The notes under the pieces are model-generated. The model did not search any database, was not told the DNA's origin, and was given only the letters and a program-made list of their open reading frames with translations. 64,000 bases of DNA from Chelativorans multitrophicus (GTDB lineage Bacteria; Pseudomonadota; Alphaproteobacteria; Rhizobiales; Rhizobiaceae): contig NZ_JAAAPL010000002.1 in assembly GCF_011317445.1 (NCBI RefSeq), positions 186,001 through 250,000 on the forward strand. Reading direction: 5' to 3'. Made by a program: the position numbers and the translations under genes. Positions 1 through 10,974 of this stretch are shown here, one piece after another. Positions within the stretch are counted from its first letter, which is position 1; each line of letters opens with the position of its first letter.

Positions 1-255
1 CAGTCGCAGCTCGACGAGGCGGCGGCGATCCTTGAGGCGCGGCTTGGCAATGTGGTGCAGCGCAGCGCCGAGGGCGCGCAGCTCTCGGTCGTCGCGGGTT
101 CCGCCAGGGAGGCGAACGAGGCGCTGGCGGCGCTGATCTCGGCTGGCATCGAGCTTTCCGACTTTTCGATGGGCTCGCCAAGTCTCGATGAGGTCTTCTT
201 CGCGCTTACGGGCGCGCCAGCGGAAAATCATGAGCAGAAGGAAGCCGCCCAATGA
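1..255 (+). CDS. ABC transporter ATP-binding protein, C-terminal fragment (partial, 5' end outside window)
   Basis: The frame is open from base 1 to a TGA at 253-255, giving the last 84 residues of a longer protein. The nucleotide-binding motifs lie upstream of the window. What remains matches the tail of DrrA/CcmA-type ATPases: an accessory region followed by the PSLDEVFFALTG motif that closes many ABC-2 exporter ATPases. The stop overlaps the start of the next permease gene (ATGA), so the two are translationally coupled and probably form one exporter for a drug, polysaccharide or other hydrophobic substrate. The substrate cannot be read from this part. Confidence 0.85.
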   Translation, partial: QSQLDEAAAILEARLGNVVQRSAEGAQLSVVAGSAREANEALAALISAGIELSDFSMGSPSLDEVFFALTGAPAENHEQKEAAQ

Positions 256-1055
256 GCGAGATTCAACAAGCCCTGCTCACCAATGTGCAGCGGCCGACAC
301 CACCTTCGGCAATTTCCAACGCGCTCGTCTTCGGCTGGCGCGCGGTGCTGAAGTTCAAGCACGTGCCGGAGCAGCTCTTCGACCTTGTCATGACGCCGCT
401 GATGTTCACGCTGCTCTTCACCTTCGTGTTCGGCGGCGCGCTGGCTGGCTCACCGGGCGAATATCTGCAGTTCTTCCTGCCGGGGATTCTGGTGCAGACG
501 GTGGTCTTCAACTCGGTCTATTCCGGCATGGGGCTTTCGACAGACCTCTCGAAAGGGCTGTTCGAGCGCTTCCGGTCGCTCCCCGTCTGGCCGCTCGCGC
601 CCTTTGCCGGGCTGATGGTGGGCGATGTGCTGCGCCATGTGATCGCGGGCGCCATCATCCTCGGAATCGGCCTCATCCTCGGCTACAGGCCGGAAGCGGG
701 AATCGGGGGCGTGCTTGCCTCCTTCCTGCTCTTGATCGCCATCGGCTTCGGTACGGGCTGGATCTTCATTGTGCTGGGGTTGATCATCCGTACGCCCATG
801 ACGGTGATGACGATCGGCTTCACCTTTATCTTCCCGCTGGTCTTCGCCTCCAATATCATGGTGCAGCCGGAAACCATGCCCGGCTGGCTTGCGGCCTTCG
901 TCAACCACAACCCGGTGTCCTTCATGGCTACGGCGCTGCGCGGGCTGATGGCGGGCACGGCGACGGCACAGGAGGTGTTGCTGGCGCTTGCCGCGCCGGT
1001 TAGCCTGACGATCGTGCTGGCGCCGGTCGTGCTGTGGCTTTACCGGCGCCATTAA
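252..1055 (+). CDS. ABC-2 type exporter permease (DrrB/NodJ-like)
   Basis: This 267-residue membrane protein has the layout of ABC-2 permeases: a soluble N-terminus of about 45 residues and then six hydrophobic segments (near residues 48-70, 75-95, 128-150, 155-180, 188-205 and 235-262). The loop reading FERFRSLPVWPLAPFAG near residue 105 is the conserved ABC-2 cytoplasmic motif, and NHNPVSFMATALRGL near 220 is the usual C-terminal motif. The ATG overlaps the TGA of the upstream ATPase fragment. It forms the channel of that exporter. The substrate is unknown; daunorubicin-resistance-like annotation reflects the family only. Confidence 0.9.
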   Translation: MSEIQQALLTNVQRPTPPSAISNALVFGWRAVLKFKHVPEQLFDLVMTPLMFTLLFTFVFGGALAGSPGEYLQFFLPGILVQTVVFNSVYSGMGLSTDLSKGLFERFRSLPVWPLAPFAGLMVGDVLRHVIAGAIILGIGLILGYRPEAGIGGVLASFLLLIAIGFGTGWIFIVLGLIIRTPMTVMTIGFTFIFPLVFASNIMVQPETMPGWLAAFVNHNPVSFMATALRGLMAGTATAQEVLLALAAPVSLTIVLAPVVLWLYRRH

Positions 1056-1070
1056 GGCATCCGAAAAAAT

Positions 1071-1097
1071 GCGCCCGCCACGGAGCGTGACGGGCGC
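1071..1097 (-). terminator. Rho-independent terminator of the secreted protein at 1115-1801
   Basis: Read on the minus strand, GCGCCCG pairs with CGGGCGC and the stem continues with CACG/CGTG around a short loop. A T-run follows directly (A-run at 1064-1069 on the plus strand). It lies 18 bases after the minus-strand stop codon and between convergent genes. Confidence 0.75.
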
Positions 1098-1114
1098 AAG
1101 TTCCTGAAGGACCA

Positions 1115-1801
1115 TTACTGGCAGTTCGGCTGGCCTGGCGCGCAGGGCATAACCTGGCCGGGCGCTGCTTCCCGGGGCTCTTCCTGCTGGCCGGGGGCAA
1201 CCTCGTTCGCCGGTGCTTCCTGCTGGCCGGGCGCGAATTCGCTTGCGCCCCTGATGCTGCCGGTGGTGCCTTCGTCCGTTCCGGTGGCATCGTCCTCGGT
1301 ACCGGCCGTGCCCGTCGTATCCTCTTCGGTATCGACCGTGCCGGTGGCGCCATCGTCAGAAGCACCATTGTCCGCGGTGGCGCCTTCATCCGCCGCCGTT
1401 CCGCCGTCCGTTGTGCCCTCGTCGGCAGTACCCTCATCGGCCGCCGTGCCGTCATCGGTGCTTCCGGTGGTCACATCGTCATCGGTCGCGCCGCCGGCTG
1501 CCATCTCCTGCTGGACAACCTGCGTCAGCTCCTGCGATCCGGTCACGGCCGCGCAAGAGGCGTCGCCGCTCTCGACCTGTGCTGAAAGCACGCCCACATT
1601 GACATCGCAGACATTTGCCGCCACCGACACCGGCAACTGGACGGTCACCGGAATGTTGTTTTCCTCGACATTCAGGTCGACGGCGATGTCCTGCAGGACG
1701 TCTTGGATATTGACGTTGACCAGGCCTTCCAGATCGGATTGCGCCGCGGCCGGTCCGGCGCAGAGCGCCAACACGGCAGGAACGACTAAAAGTTTTCTCA
1801 T
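1115..1801 (-). CDS. Secreted low-complexity protein with Thr/Asp/Gly stalk and APGQ repeats
   Basis: The chosen ATG at 1801 has AAGGAG just upstream and gives 228 residues; a longer frame to 1840 lacks a ribosome site. Residues 1-21 are a clean signal peptide ending in AAAQ. Residues 22-95 form a hydrophobic, Val-rich region with two Cys residues (ANVCDVNVGVL and DASCAAV), somewhat like a small adhesive surface domain. Residues 105-180 are a low-complexity stalk of Thr, Asp, Gly, Ala and Glu. The end carries four APGQ motifs and finishes PCAPGQPNCQ. I do not recognise a named family. The design suggests an envelope or extracellular protein; the function is unknown. Confidence 0.75.
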   Translation of the reverse strand: MRKLLVVPAVLALCAGPAAAQSDLEGLVNVNIQDVLQDIAVDLNVEENNIPVTVQLPVSVAANVCDVNVGVLSAQVESGDASCAAVTGSQELTQVVQQEMAAGGATDDDVTTGSTDDGTAADEGTADEGTTDGGTAADEGATADNGASDDGATGTVDTEEDTTGTAGTEDDATGTDEGTTGSIRGASEFAPGQQEAPANEVAPGQQEEPREAAPGQVMPCAPGQPNCQ

Positions 1802-2030
1802 TACGTTGCTCCTTGGTAGGTTTCGCGTCCCTCCTGCCAAATGAACAACCGAATCAACCGGTTGTTCCGATCAGGCAAAGAAGGAGAGGAGCGGCGCGTC
1901 TGGCCGATTGGCAAAGGCGCTCCTTATTCGGGTCATGCGAGGCCTTCGCGACGTTCGAGAACCAGTCGCCATTCTCGCTTTAGGATAGCGGCCTGTTATG
2001 ATGTGCGGCGAAAACGAACGGGAGGACGGA

Positions 2031-2426
2031 ATGGAGATCAAACGAAGCGGATCGCAGCCCTCCGGCACGGGCCCAGCGGATTATTTCACCGGATCGGTGC
2101 GGCTCGACCCGCTCTTCACCGCGCCGGACCCCGCGCGGGCGGTGGGGACGCTTGTCACCTTCGAGCCGGGCGCGCGCACGGCCTGGCACACGCATCCGCT
2201 CGGCCAGACATTGATCGTGATGTCCGGCCTCGGGCGTGCACAGCGCGAAGGCGGGCCGATCGAGGAAATCCAGCCGGGAGACGTGGTCTGGTTTCCGCCG
2301 GGCGAGAAGCACTGGCACGGCGCCAGCCCCACCACTGGAATGGCGCATATCGCCATTCAGGAGAGGCAGGACGGCGCGACAGCCGAGTGGCTGGAGCACG
2401 TCACCGACGAGCAATATGGCGGGTGA
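2031..2426 (+). CDS. Small cupin-domain protein
   Basis: This is a single-domain cupin of 131 residues. The start at 2031 is preferred over upstream ATGs (1998, 2001) because GGGAGGAC precedes it. The first cupin motif is visible at about residues 53-70 ([17 protein letters not shown], with two metal-ligand His) and the second near 93-107 ([17 protein letters not shown], a further His). Such short cupins resemble the cupin partners of carboxymuconolactone decarboxylase-like proteins and (R)-mandelonitrile-lyase-like proteins. It stands alone here, followed by the repeat cluster, so no pathway can be assigned from context. Confidence 0.85.
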   Translation: MEIKRSGSQPSGTGPADYFTGSVRLDPLFTAPDPARAVGTLVTFEPGARTAWHTHPLGQTLIVMSGLGRAQREGGPIEEIQPGDVVWFPPGEKHWHGASPTTGMAHIAIQERQDGATAEWLEHVTDEQYGG

Positions 2427-2447
2427 GGGATTCTCTGTCGTAAGGAT

Positions 2448-2640
2448 CCCCTCTCTTGCGACAAGAAATCGCTATCTCCCCCGCGCGAGGGAGATATCGC
2501 CGGCATTGCCTCACCGCTGCTCTTCGACGTTGGCGATTGGCAGCGGCGTTTGTGCAGGGGCTTATCTCCCCCCTTGTGGGGGAGAAAGCAAATTCTTGGG
2601 TTTGGCGAAGCCAAGCCCTTAGAATTTGCAAGAGAGGGGG
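2448..2640. repeat. Mosaic palindromic repeat, copy 1 (complete)
   Basis: The element is bounded by CCCTCTCTTG on the left and CAAGAGAGGGG on the right, which are inverted copies of each other. Inside lie two CTCCCCC/GGGGGAGA hairpins, a core of about 80 bases, and at 2588-2629 a 42-base hairpin with 9-bp outer arms (GCAAATTCT/AGAATTTGC) plus inner GGG/CCC and TTGGC/GCCAA pairs. It fills the gap between the cupin gene and the DUF559 gene. The same boundaries recur three more times downstream. Confidence 0.85.
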
Positions 2641-2643
2641 ATT

Positions 2644-3000
2644 CTAAACGATCCTCCCCTTCGCCTCATGTAGGATGGTGAGGCAGATGCCGCCGAGGTT
2701 CTTTTCCACCTCGTCGTTCCAGAAGCGCAGTGTCTTGAAGCCCCGGGCTTCAAAATGCCTGTCGCGCACGGCGTCTCGTATCGCGCCCGAATGCTGCCCG
2801 CCATCGACCTCCAGGATCAGCCGCGCCTCGAAGCAGACGAAGTCGAGGATGTAGCCGTCGAGCGGCACTTGCCGCCTGAATTTTAAGCCTTCGAGTTTCT
2901 TGTTGCGCAGCGCTTGCCACAAAAGGTTTTCGGCCTTCGTCGCGTCGGCCCGCATGGTGCGGGCATATGTGCGGTGCGGCGGCGGAACAGCTTGGCGCAT
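2644..3000 (-). CDS. DUF559 (Vsr-like) endonuclease-domain protein
   Basis: With the ATG at 3000 the product is 118 residues; a longer frame would run into the adjoining repeat. It shows the DUF559 pattern: TKAENLLWQALRNKKLEGLKF (about 20-40), then RRQVPLDGYILDFVCFEARLILEVDGGQH (about 41-69), where the Asp and Glu of DFVC and LEVDGGQH match the PD-(D/E)xK catalytic core, and a C-terminal GFKTLRFWNDEV. The family is related to very-short-patch repair nucleases and restriction-like enzymes; its biological role is poorly known. It lies between repeat copies 1 and 2. The catalytic residues appear intact. Confidence 0.88.
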   Translation of the reverse strand: MRQAVPPPHRTYARTMRADATKAENLLWQALRNKKLEGLKFRRQVPLDGYILDFVCFEARLILEVDGGQHSGAIRDAVRDRHFEARGFKTLRFWNDEVEKNLGGICLTILHEAKGRIV

Positions 3001-3004
3001 GATA

Positions 3005-3131
3005 TTTCTCCCCCTGTGGGAGAGAACAGCGCCGGCGCCCATATCTCTTCCCCTTGCGGGAGAGAAAGCGATTTCAACGTCTTAGGCAAGCCGCAGGCGA
3101 GGCTCTAGCGTTAGAAATCGCAAGAGAGGGG
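3005..3131. repeat. Mosaic palindromic repeat, copy 2 (right half)
   Basis: Two CTCCCC/GGGAGA hairpins are followed by a large hairpin at 3068-3121 with arms GCGATTTC/GAAATCGC and inner AACG/CGTT pairs, and then the right boundary CAAGAGAGGGG. The left boundary is missing. It starts 5 bases upstream of the DUF559 start codon, so that gene's leader is repeat sequence. The hairpin arms differ in sequence from those of copy 1 but are just as complementary. Confidence 0.8.
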
Positions 3132-3156
3132 ATCTTGGCGGTACGCTGAGAGGCAC

Positions 3157-3390
3157 CCCCTCTCTTGTCTTTTCCAAGCACTTGCTCGGGGACAAGCCCG
3201 CTCGCAAGTGCAGGAAAAGACTTTCTCCCCCGCCAAGGGGGAGATAGCGCCGGCATCAGCCTTGCTGCCAATCTCAGACGTCTGTGATTTGCGGAAGCGA
3301 TGGCGCACGCGCCAATCTCTCCCCTTGTGGGAGAGAAAGCAAATTCTTGGGTTTGGCGGAGCCAAGCCCTTAGAATTTGCAAGAGAGGGG
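3157..3390. repeat. Mosaic palindromic repeat, copy 3 (complete)
   Basis: The left boundary CCCCTCTCTTG is followed by a hairpin at 3167-3221 (arms GTCTTTTCC/GGAAAAGAC, then GCACTTGC/GCAAGTGC), a CTCCCCC/GGGGGAGA hairpin, a core of about 70 bases, a second CTCCCC hairpin, and a hairpin at 3339-3380 nearly identical to the 42-base one of copy 1. It ends with CAAGAGAGGGG. The left hairpin has arms unlike any other copy. Confidence 0.85.
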
Positions 3391-3411
3391 ATATTCTGCA
3401 TCGCCGTGGCC

Positions 3412-3556
3412 CCCCTCTCTTGCGATTTCTAACACTTAGCCTCCGCTTCGCTCCAGCTAAGATGTTGAAATCGCTTTCTTCCCCACCAAGGGGGAGATAT
3501 CGCTGGCATTACCTCGGCGCCAATCGCGGACGTTGGTGATTTGCGGAAGCGTGAGC
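3412..3556. repeat. Mosaic palindromic repeat, copy 4 (left half)
   Basis: The left boundary CCCTCTCTTG is followed by a hairpin at 3422-3474 (arms GCGATTTC/GAAATCGC, AACA/TGTT, CTTAGC/GCTAAG), a CTCCCC-type hairpin and part of the core shared with copy 3 (GTGATTTGCGGAAGCG). The right-hand hairpin and boundary are absent. The remaining bases to 3660 hold no gene or repeat that I can recognise. Confidence 0.8.
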
Positions 3557-3660
3557 ACAGAATGCCGGATCGCCCTGTAGGCGCAAAGCGCGCAATATCA
3601 GTTGGTGTCAATTCGCAGATGCATTTGGTCACTCGAAAGTCGCTTTCGACTTGTTCCAGT

Positions 3661-4569
3661 TTAAGCGGCCCAATGTTTCAGCATCACATTAGATAGGGTG
3701 TCGCGTGCTGCAACCATGCGCTGATGCCATTCGTTCTCCTTGTCGAGGACGATTGCGCATTCGCCTTCCCTTTTTCCCAGCAAGACTGGGTTGCTAAGCC
3801 GCGAGAAGTACCAGGTAGTTGCCGCAGCGTAGAAGATTGTGCGTGGCGAGTGCGCTGACGCCACTCCGAACAAAGCGGGTGCGACCACCTTTTCATCGTC
3901 GAGCTTATGGCTCAAAGCCGTCAGTACAGCAGCTAAATAGGACAGGTGTGACGACTGCGAGAGTATCTCATATTCTTCCCGACGCCAGGTCGTCATCATG
4001 TCAACAAGATCTTTATCGAGTCCGATCTTCTTCTCAATGGCAATGATTCTCTCATGCAACCTCTTTGGTGAGGCCGTGGAGTGCCAGAAATCCTTTATCC
4101 GTGGATCTGAATCGGCAGCGACGTAGGCCTCCCCTAACGCACGATCATGCAATACTGCGATGCAGAGAAACAGCGTCTCGACATATGTGCGCAAGAGAGC
4201 GCGAGCAGGTGTGTCCAGTCCGGAAATCACGAGAGATCGGATCGACACACCGAACGACACCGCAGCCCCCGTTAGCGCCCACGCTGCTCGCGTATGCTCG
4301 TTCGATGGGCCGGGTTCGTCCGCGGAGCTAAGTGCGATGTGCACATACGAGAGAAACTCCAGGCCAAACTCGAAAATTGCCAAGTGCGGTTGAAATGCTG
4401 TCGTCGTGGCAGCGCGCGCCAGAGTTTCAGCTTCTAGCAGAAGCTCATTAAATCCGTCACGAGGCAAGGGATCGCGGTGCATGTCAGCGTAGATCGCGCA
4501 CCAGCGCTCTTCGATTTCATCGTAAATGCTCACTCGTGCAACACCGCCTTGCTGATCTTGTATGAGCAT
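3661..4569 (-). CDS. Uncharacterised helical protein (DUF5677-like appearance)
   Basis: The 302-residue product is predominantly helical with no signal peptide or clear membrane segment. The central stretch, SIRSLVISGLDTPARALLRTYVETLFLCIAVL at about 108-140, resembles the core of DUF5677-type proteins, whose function is unknown; I hold that match weakly. The gene begins 5 bases after the stop of the lipoprotein gene at 4575-4961, so the two are likely co-transcribed. Local base composition and codon use are visibly less GC-rich than in the flanking genes, which suggests acquisition by transfer. A GTG at residue 14 is an alternative start. Confidence 0.7.
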   Translation of the reverse strand: MLIQDQQGGVARVSIYDEIEERWCAIYADMHRDPLPRDGFNELLLEAETLARAATTTAFQPHLAIFEFGLEFLSYVHIALSSADEPGPSNEHTRAAWALTGAAVSFGVSIRSLVISGLDTPARALLRTYVETLFLCIAVLHDRALGEAYVAADSDPRIKDFWHSTASPKRLHERIIAIEKKIGLDKDLVDMMTTWRREEYEILSQSSHLSYLAAVLTALSHKLDDEKVVAPALFGVASAHSPRTIFYAAATTWYFSRLSNPVLLGKREGECAIVLDKENEWHQRMVAARDTLSNVMLKHWAA

Positions 4570-4574
4570 TCTCG

Positions 4575-4961
4575 TCAGTAGCTCTGACAGCTAACCGTAT
4601 TCCCGTATGCTTGGCAGTTGGTCACGGATGGCGGCCGATACTGCTGACCTCGAAATGGAAAGCCAGGCATGCGGCCGTCTGATGGTCCGCATTGGAATGT
4701 CATTCCATACCAAGTGACGGGTCCTGGCAGGATATCTGCCACCAAGCCACCAGCATGACTCTCGCTATCCAATACCTGATACGATCTGCCATTGCAGGCC
4801 CTGCTGGCTTGCTGAAAGCAAGCCTTGGGCGATTGACTGCACTTAACGGACGTTACAGCCGAACCAGACGGCCCAACGTAGGACTCTTGAGTGGGCGCAA
4901 CGCAACTCGTCAGCAGAACCAAAGGCAGAATGTAAAGCGGGGTCTTCTTCATTTTCGACAT
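4575..4961 (-). CDS. Small Cys-containing lipoprotein
   Basis: Taking the ATG at 4961 gives 128 residues; 4952 is equally possible, and neither has a strong ribosome site. The N-terminus MSKMKKTPLYILPLVLLTSC is a lipoprotein signal with an LTSC lipobox, so the mature protein would be lipid-anchored at the Cys near residue 20. The mature part has five further Cys residues (KCSQSPKACF, RACNG, FQCGPS, TNCQAYGNTVSC) that could form disulfides. I do not recognise a characterised family. It sits directly upstream of the unknown protein at 3661-4569 and shares its lower GC content. Confidence 0.7.
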   Translation of the reverse strand: MSKMKKTPLYILPLVLLTSCVAPTQESYVGPSGSAVTSVKCSQSPKACFQQASRACNGRSYQVLDSESHAGGLVADILPGPVTWYGMTFQCGPSDGRMPGFPFRGQQYRPPSVTNCQAYGNTVSCQSY

Positions 4962-5091
4962 CAGTGACAGATGTCTTATTCGTATCGTGAAGTTCACGAC
5001 AAGGCCAGAGAGCTTATTATTTCTGATGTTCTTCACACCACCCTTCCGCTCGCAGATCGACCTTCCCTCAAAAAAAGGGGTGGGAGGGCGC

Positions 5092-8580
<3,489 letters not shown>

Positions 8581-8833
8581 GGATGGTCCATTCTCGTGGC
8601 GCTTGCGCGGACGACCGGTACGGGCGAGCCCGGCCGGCGCAGCGAAGGAGTTTTTTGTCAGGCTAGGCGCGCCTTATAGGCAAGTCTTCGCGGACAGGGA
8701 ACCCCTAAAAGAACGGAAGCGCACATGCCTATTTCGACTGAGGCGAGGCGGCATGACTGCACGCATCCTGAAATCCCCCACACGGACCGGTTTTCGCCGG
8801 TCGGCTCAGCGCAATGAAGGTGGGGGACGCCGC

Positions 8834-9667
8834 TTAATCCAGCGTAAAGTCGAAGCGGTAGGTGGCCGAGACGCCGACGCTGAGCTGGTTGGGCGAGCCG
8901 CGCCGCTCGACAAGCGGGGAATCGGCCGCCGGGCCCAGCAGGCGCACATATTCGGTAAAGAAGCTCGTGGTGATCTTGTCGGTGGTCTTCCAGGTGATGG
9001 CAGCACCGGCGCCGACCGATTTGATGCCGCCGCCCGGCGTGTAGCGGGGCAGGCCCGAGCGCGCGGACTCCCCGGCGCTGACGCCGTAATACGCGTCGAA
9101 ATAATCGGCGCTCGCAAGGGAGAGGCGCGGGCCGCCGGATACACGAACCGTGGGCGAGAGATCGTCGAAGACATCCACGGCCACGTCCGCCACAACGCCG
9201 CTGTGGGAGCGGATGCCCCTCCTCACCTCGCCGCGCAGGCGGACATTGTCGGTGGGATAGACTTCTACGAAGCCGCCGGCCTCCACGCCGAACTTTACCG
9301 GGTCGAGACCCTTAAGGGCATCGTCCGTTTCCTCGTCCCGGCGAAAAACGAGCTTGCCGGCAATGCCTGCCCGGAACACACTGGTGTCCACAAAGCCGAA
9401 GGAAGCGCTGTCATTGCGCGAGGAGAAACGAACGGCCGAGCCCTGCCGGCCGAGCGAGATGACGGGCGAGACCTTGAAGATCCAATCCTTGGAGCCTTCA
9501 AAGCTCGGAGCCACCAGCCCCGCGGCGCCAATGGTCAGCGACCAGTCGCCGGACCAGAAATGGTTTCCGGCCTGCTGTGCTTTGGCCGCCGACGGGAAAA
9601 GGATGGAAAGCGCAGCCGCAACGGCCGCCAGACGACGCTTCGACAAAATGGACTCCGAAGACTGCAA
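8834..9667 (-). CDS. MipA/OmpV-family outer-membrane protein
   Basis: The product has 277 residues with a signal peptide of about 31 residues ending in SAAKA|QQA. The mature part begins WSGDWSLTIGAAGLVAPSFEGSKDWIFKVSPVISL, a typical opening of MipA/OmpV proteins, and shows alternating beta-strand character up to a final aromatic strand (SVGVSATYRFDFTLD). Family members are outer-membrane barrels; E. coli MipA is linked to murein synthesis complexes, and others to porin-like roles. The gene stands alone between carB and an ArsR-type regulator gene. The exact substrate or partner is unknown. The 253 bases to carB hold no gene I can support. Confidence 0.88.
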   Translation of the reverse strand: MQSSESILSKRRLAAVAAALSILFPSAAKAQQAGNHFWSGDWSLTIGAAGLVAPSFEGSKDWIFKVSPVISLGRQGSAVRFSSRNDSASFGFVDTSVFRAGIAGKLVFRRDEETDDALKGLDPVKFGVEAGGFVEVYPTDNVRLRGEVRRGIRSHSGVVADVAVDVFDDLSPTVRVSGGPRLSLASADYFDAYYGVSAGESARSGLPRYTPGGGIKSVGAGAAITWKTTDKITTSFFTEYVRLLGPAADSPLVERRGSPNQLSVGVSATYRFDFTLD

Positions 9668-9740
9668 TAGATTGCCGCCGCATAGTCCGGGGATTGTAAA
9701 AATTAATTAAACTTGAATCGATTTGGGGAGGGACCCACGC

Positions 9741-10079
9741 TTATTTCGCGGTTGCCCGTCTTTTCATCGGGGGCAGGCCGACCGCCGTGGCGATGATCGA
9801 GTCAAGGAGGCCGGGAAAGCGCGCGTTGAGATCGGCGCGTCTGATGGTGATCAGCCGTGACGTGCCACGCGGTTCAACCCGCACGATGCCGGCTTCCCGC
9901 ATCTTGGCGAGATGGTAGGTGAGATTCGATTTGGAGGTGAGGTCGGTAAGATGGGAGCAGGTCAGCGCCTTGCCGTCCTGCCGGGCAAGATCGCCCAGGA
10001 TGGCTAGCCGCGTGGGGTCGCCCAAAGCAGCGAGAACGGTGGCTAGATTGATCTCCTCAACGGCCGGATGCGGCAACAT
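9741..10079 (-). CDS. ArsR-family winged-helix transcriptional regulator
   Basis: This small regulator has 112 residues from the ATG at 10079; a TTG at 10115 would add 12 residues, and neither start has a clear ribosome site. The winged helix is evident: LAALGDPTRLAILGDLARQ (about 15-33), recognition region LTDLTSKSNLTYHLAKMREAGIVRVEPRG (about 45-73) and the wing with RLITIRRADL. No metal-binding Cys pair is visible, so it is probably not a metal sensor; many such proteins respond to redox or small molecules. It sits between mipA-like and HxlR genes on the same strand. The target is unknown. Confidence 0.85.
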   Translation of the reverse strand: MLPHPAVEEINLATVLAALGDPTRLAILGDLARQDGKALTCSHLTDLTSKSNLTYHLAKMREAGIVRVEPRGTSRLITIRRADLNARFPGLLDSIIATAVGLPPMKRRATAK

Positions 10080-10146
10080 GGCATCGAAAAGTAATCGATC
10101 CAGGCCGCGATGCAAGCCGGACCGACGGAACGACAGGGTAGGCGGG

Positions 10147-10848
10147 CTACTGCACCCGCCGGGTTTCCGGCGCGAAGGTGCTAAGTCCCAGCCATTGCTG
10201 CATGGCGCGCGCGATTTGTGGGTCGCCGATGAGTTCGAGCCTGCCTGCCTCGACCTCCTTGCGAACGATGCTCAGGCCCATCCAGACAGCCGTCATGCTG
10301 CGCAAGGAACCCGTCACGAGCAGGTCGACCTCGAAACCCGGATCGAAACCGCAGAGATCCACATTGCCCGCGTCGACCACCAGCCACCAGTTCTGCCGCG
10401 AAGGCGGAAGCTCCGGGTACTGAAATTGAATCGTACAGCGTTTCGGCGGCAGCGGCTTGGGATTGAGATTGCGCCGCATGTCCCACATGAGAAGAGACGG
10501 GTCTAGATTCTTGAGCGTCAGCTGCGATTCCACCCAGCGCTGGCCCCAGAAGCCGATGCCAAGGATGATCGGGCGCAAATCCTCTCCGGCCTCTGTGAGC
10601 CGGTATTCCATCGGGCCGGCCTGGCTCGGCGCCGTGCGGACGATCCCGGCCCGCTCCAACTCTTTGAGGCGCTTGGATAAAAGCGCGGGCGACATGCGCG
10701 GCACGCCGCGGCGTAAATCGTTGAAGCGCGTGGTGCCGCACATAAGTTCGCGGATGATGAGTGTCGTCCATCGCGAGCATAGAATTTCCGAGGCCATCGC
10801 CACCGGACAGAACTGCCCGTAACTCCCACGATCCTGCGTTGCGGTCAC
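10147..10848 (-). CDS. HxlR-family transcriptional regulator
   Basis: From the GTG at 10848 the protein has 233 residues; a TTG at 10878 is an alternative. The N-terminal HxlR winged helix is well conserved: SYGQFCPVAMASEILCSRWTTLIIRELMCGTTRFNDLRRGVPRMSPALLSKRLKELERAGIV, including the Cys just before the helix. The C-terminal 110 residues form an additional SCP2-like domain (WWLVVDAGNVDLCGFDPGFEVDLLVTGSL), common in alphaproteobacterial members. It is divergent from the acyl-CoA dehydrogenase-like gene at 10975, with a palindrome between them, so it probably controls that gene. The effector is unknown. Confidence 0.9.
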   Translation of the reverse strand: MTATQDRGSYGQFCPVAMASEILCSRWTTLIIRELMCGTTRFNDLRRGVPRMSPALLSKRLKELERAGIVRTAPSQAGPMEYRLTEAGEDLRPIILGIGFWGQRWVESQLTLKNLDPSLLMWDMRRNLNPKPLPPKRCTIQFQYPELPPSRQNWWLVVDAGNVDLCGFDPGFEVDLLVTGSLRSMTAVWMGLSIVRKEVEAGRLELIGDPQIARAMQQWLGLSTFAPETRRVQ

Positions 10849-10906
10849 CCTTGGCGCCAACGGCAGAGAATACCGCAAAAGAAGCAGCGCTGGAATGGCT
10901 GCAGTA

Positions 10907-10920
10907 CAGTTCGTGAACTA
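10907..10920. promoter_or_regulatory. Candidate HxlR operator
   Basis: The palindrome AGTTC-GT-GAACT at 10908-10919 lies in the short region between the divergent HxlR and acyl-CoA dehydrogenase genes. HxlR regulators commonly bind short inverted repeats in such regions; the assignment here is positional inference. Confidence 0.5.
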
Positions 10921-10974
10921 GACCGCCCCGTGGCGCTGCGCGATCCTCCAGGTCTCAAAACCGGAGGAGTAACA

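Noticed and set aside
3111-3401. Several short frames with recurrent peptide pieces such as SPLAGEK across the repeat cluster.
   Set aside because: They are translations of the palindromic repeats themselves and appear on both strands; not genes.
2448-3556. Could the repeat cluster be a CRISPR array?
   Set aside because: The units are long, nested hairpins with varied spacing and half-copies; there are no short regular repeats with unique spacers and no cas gene.
5036-5091. A possible terminator after carB (CCCTC...GAGGG with a T-run inside).
   Set aside because: The T-run lies in the loop and the stem is short, so it does not form a normal Rho-independent terminator.
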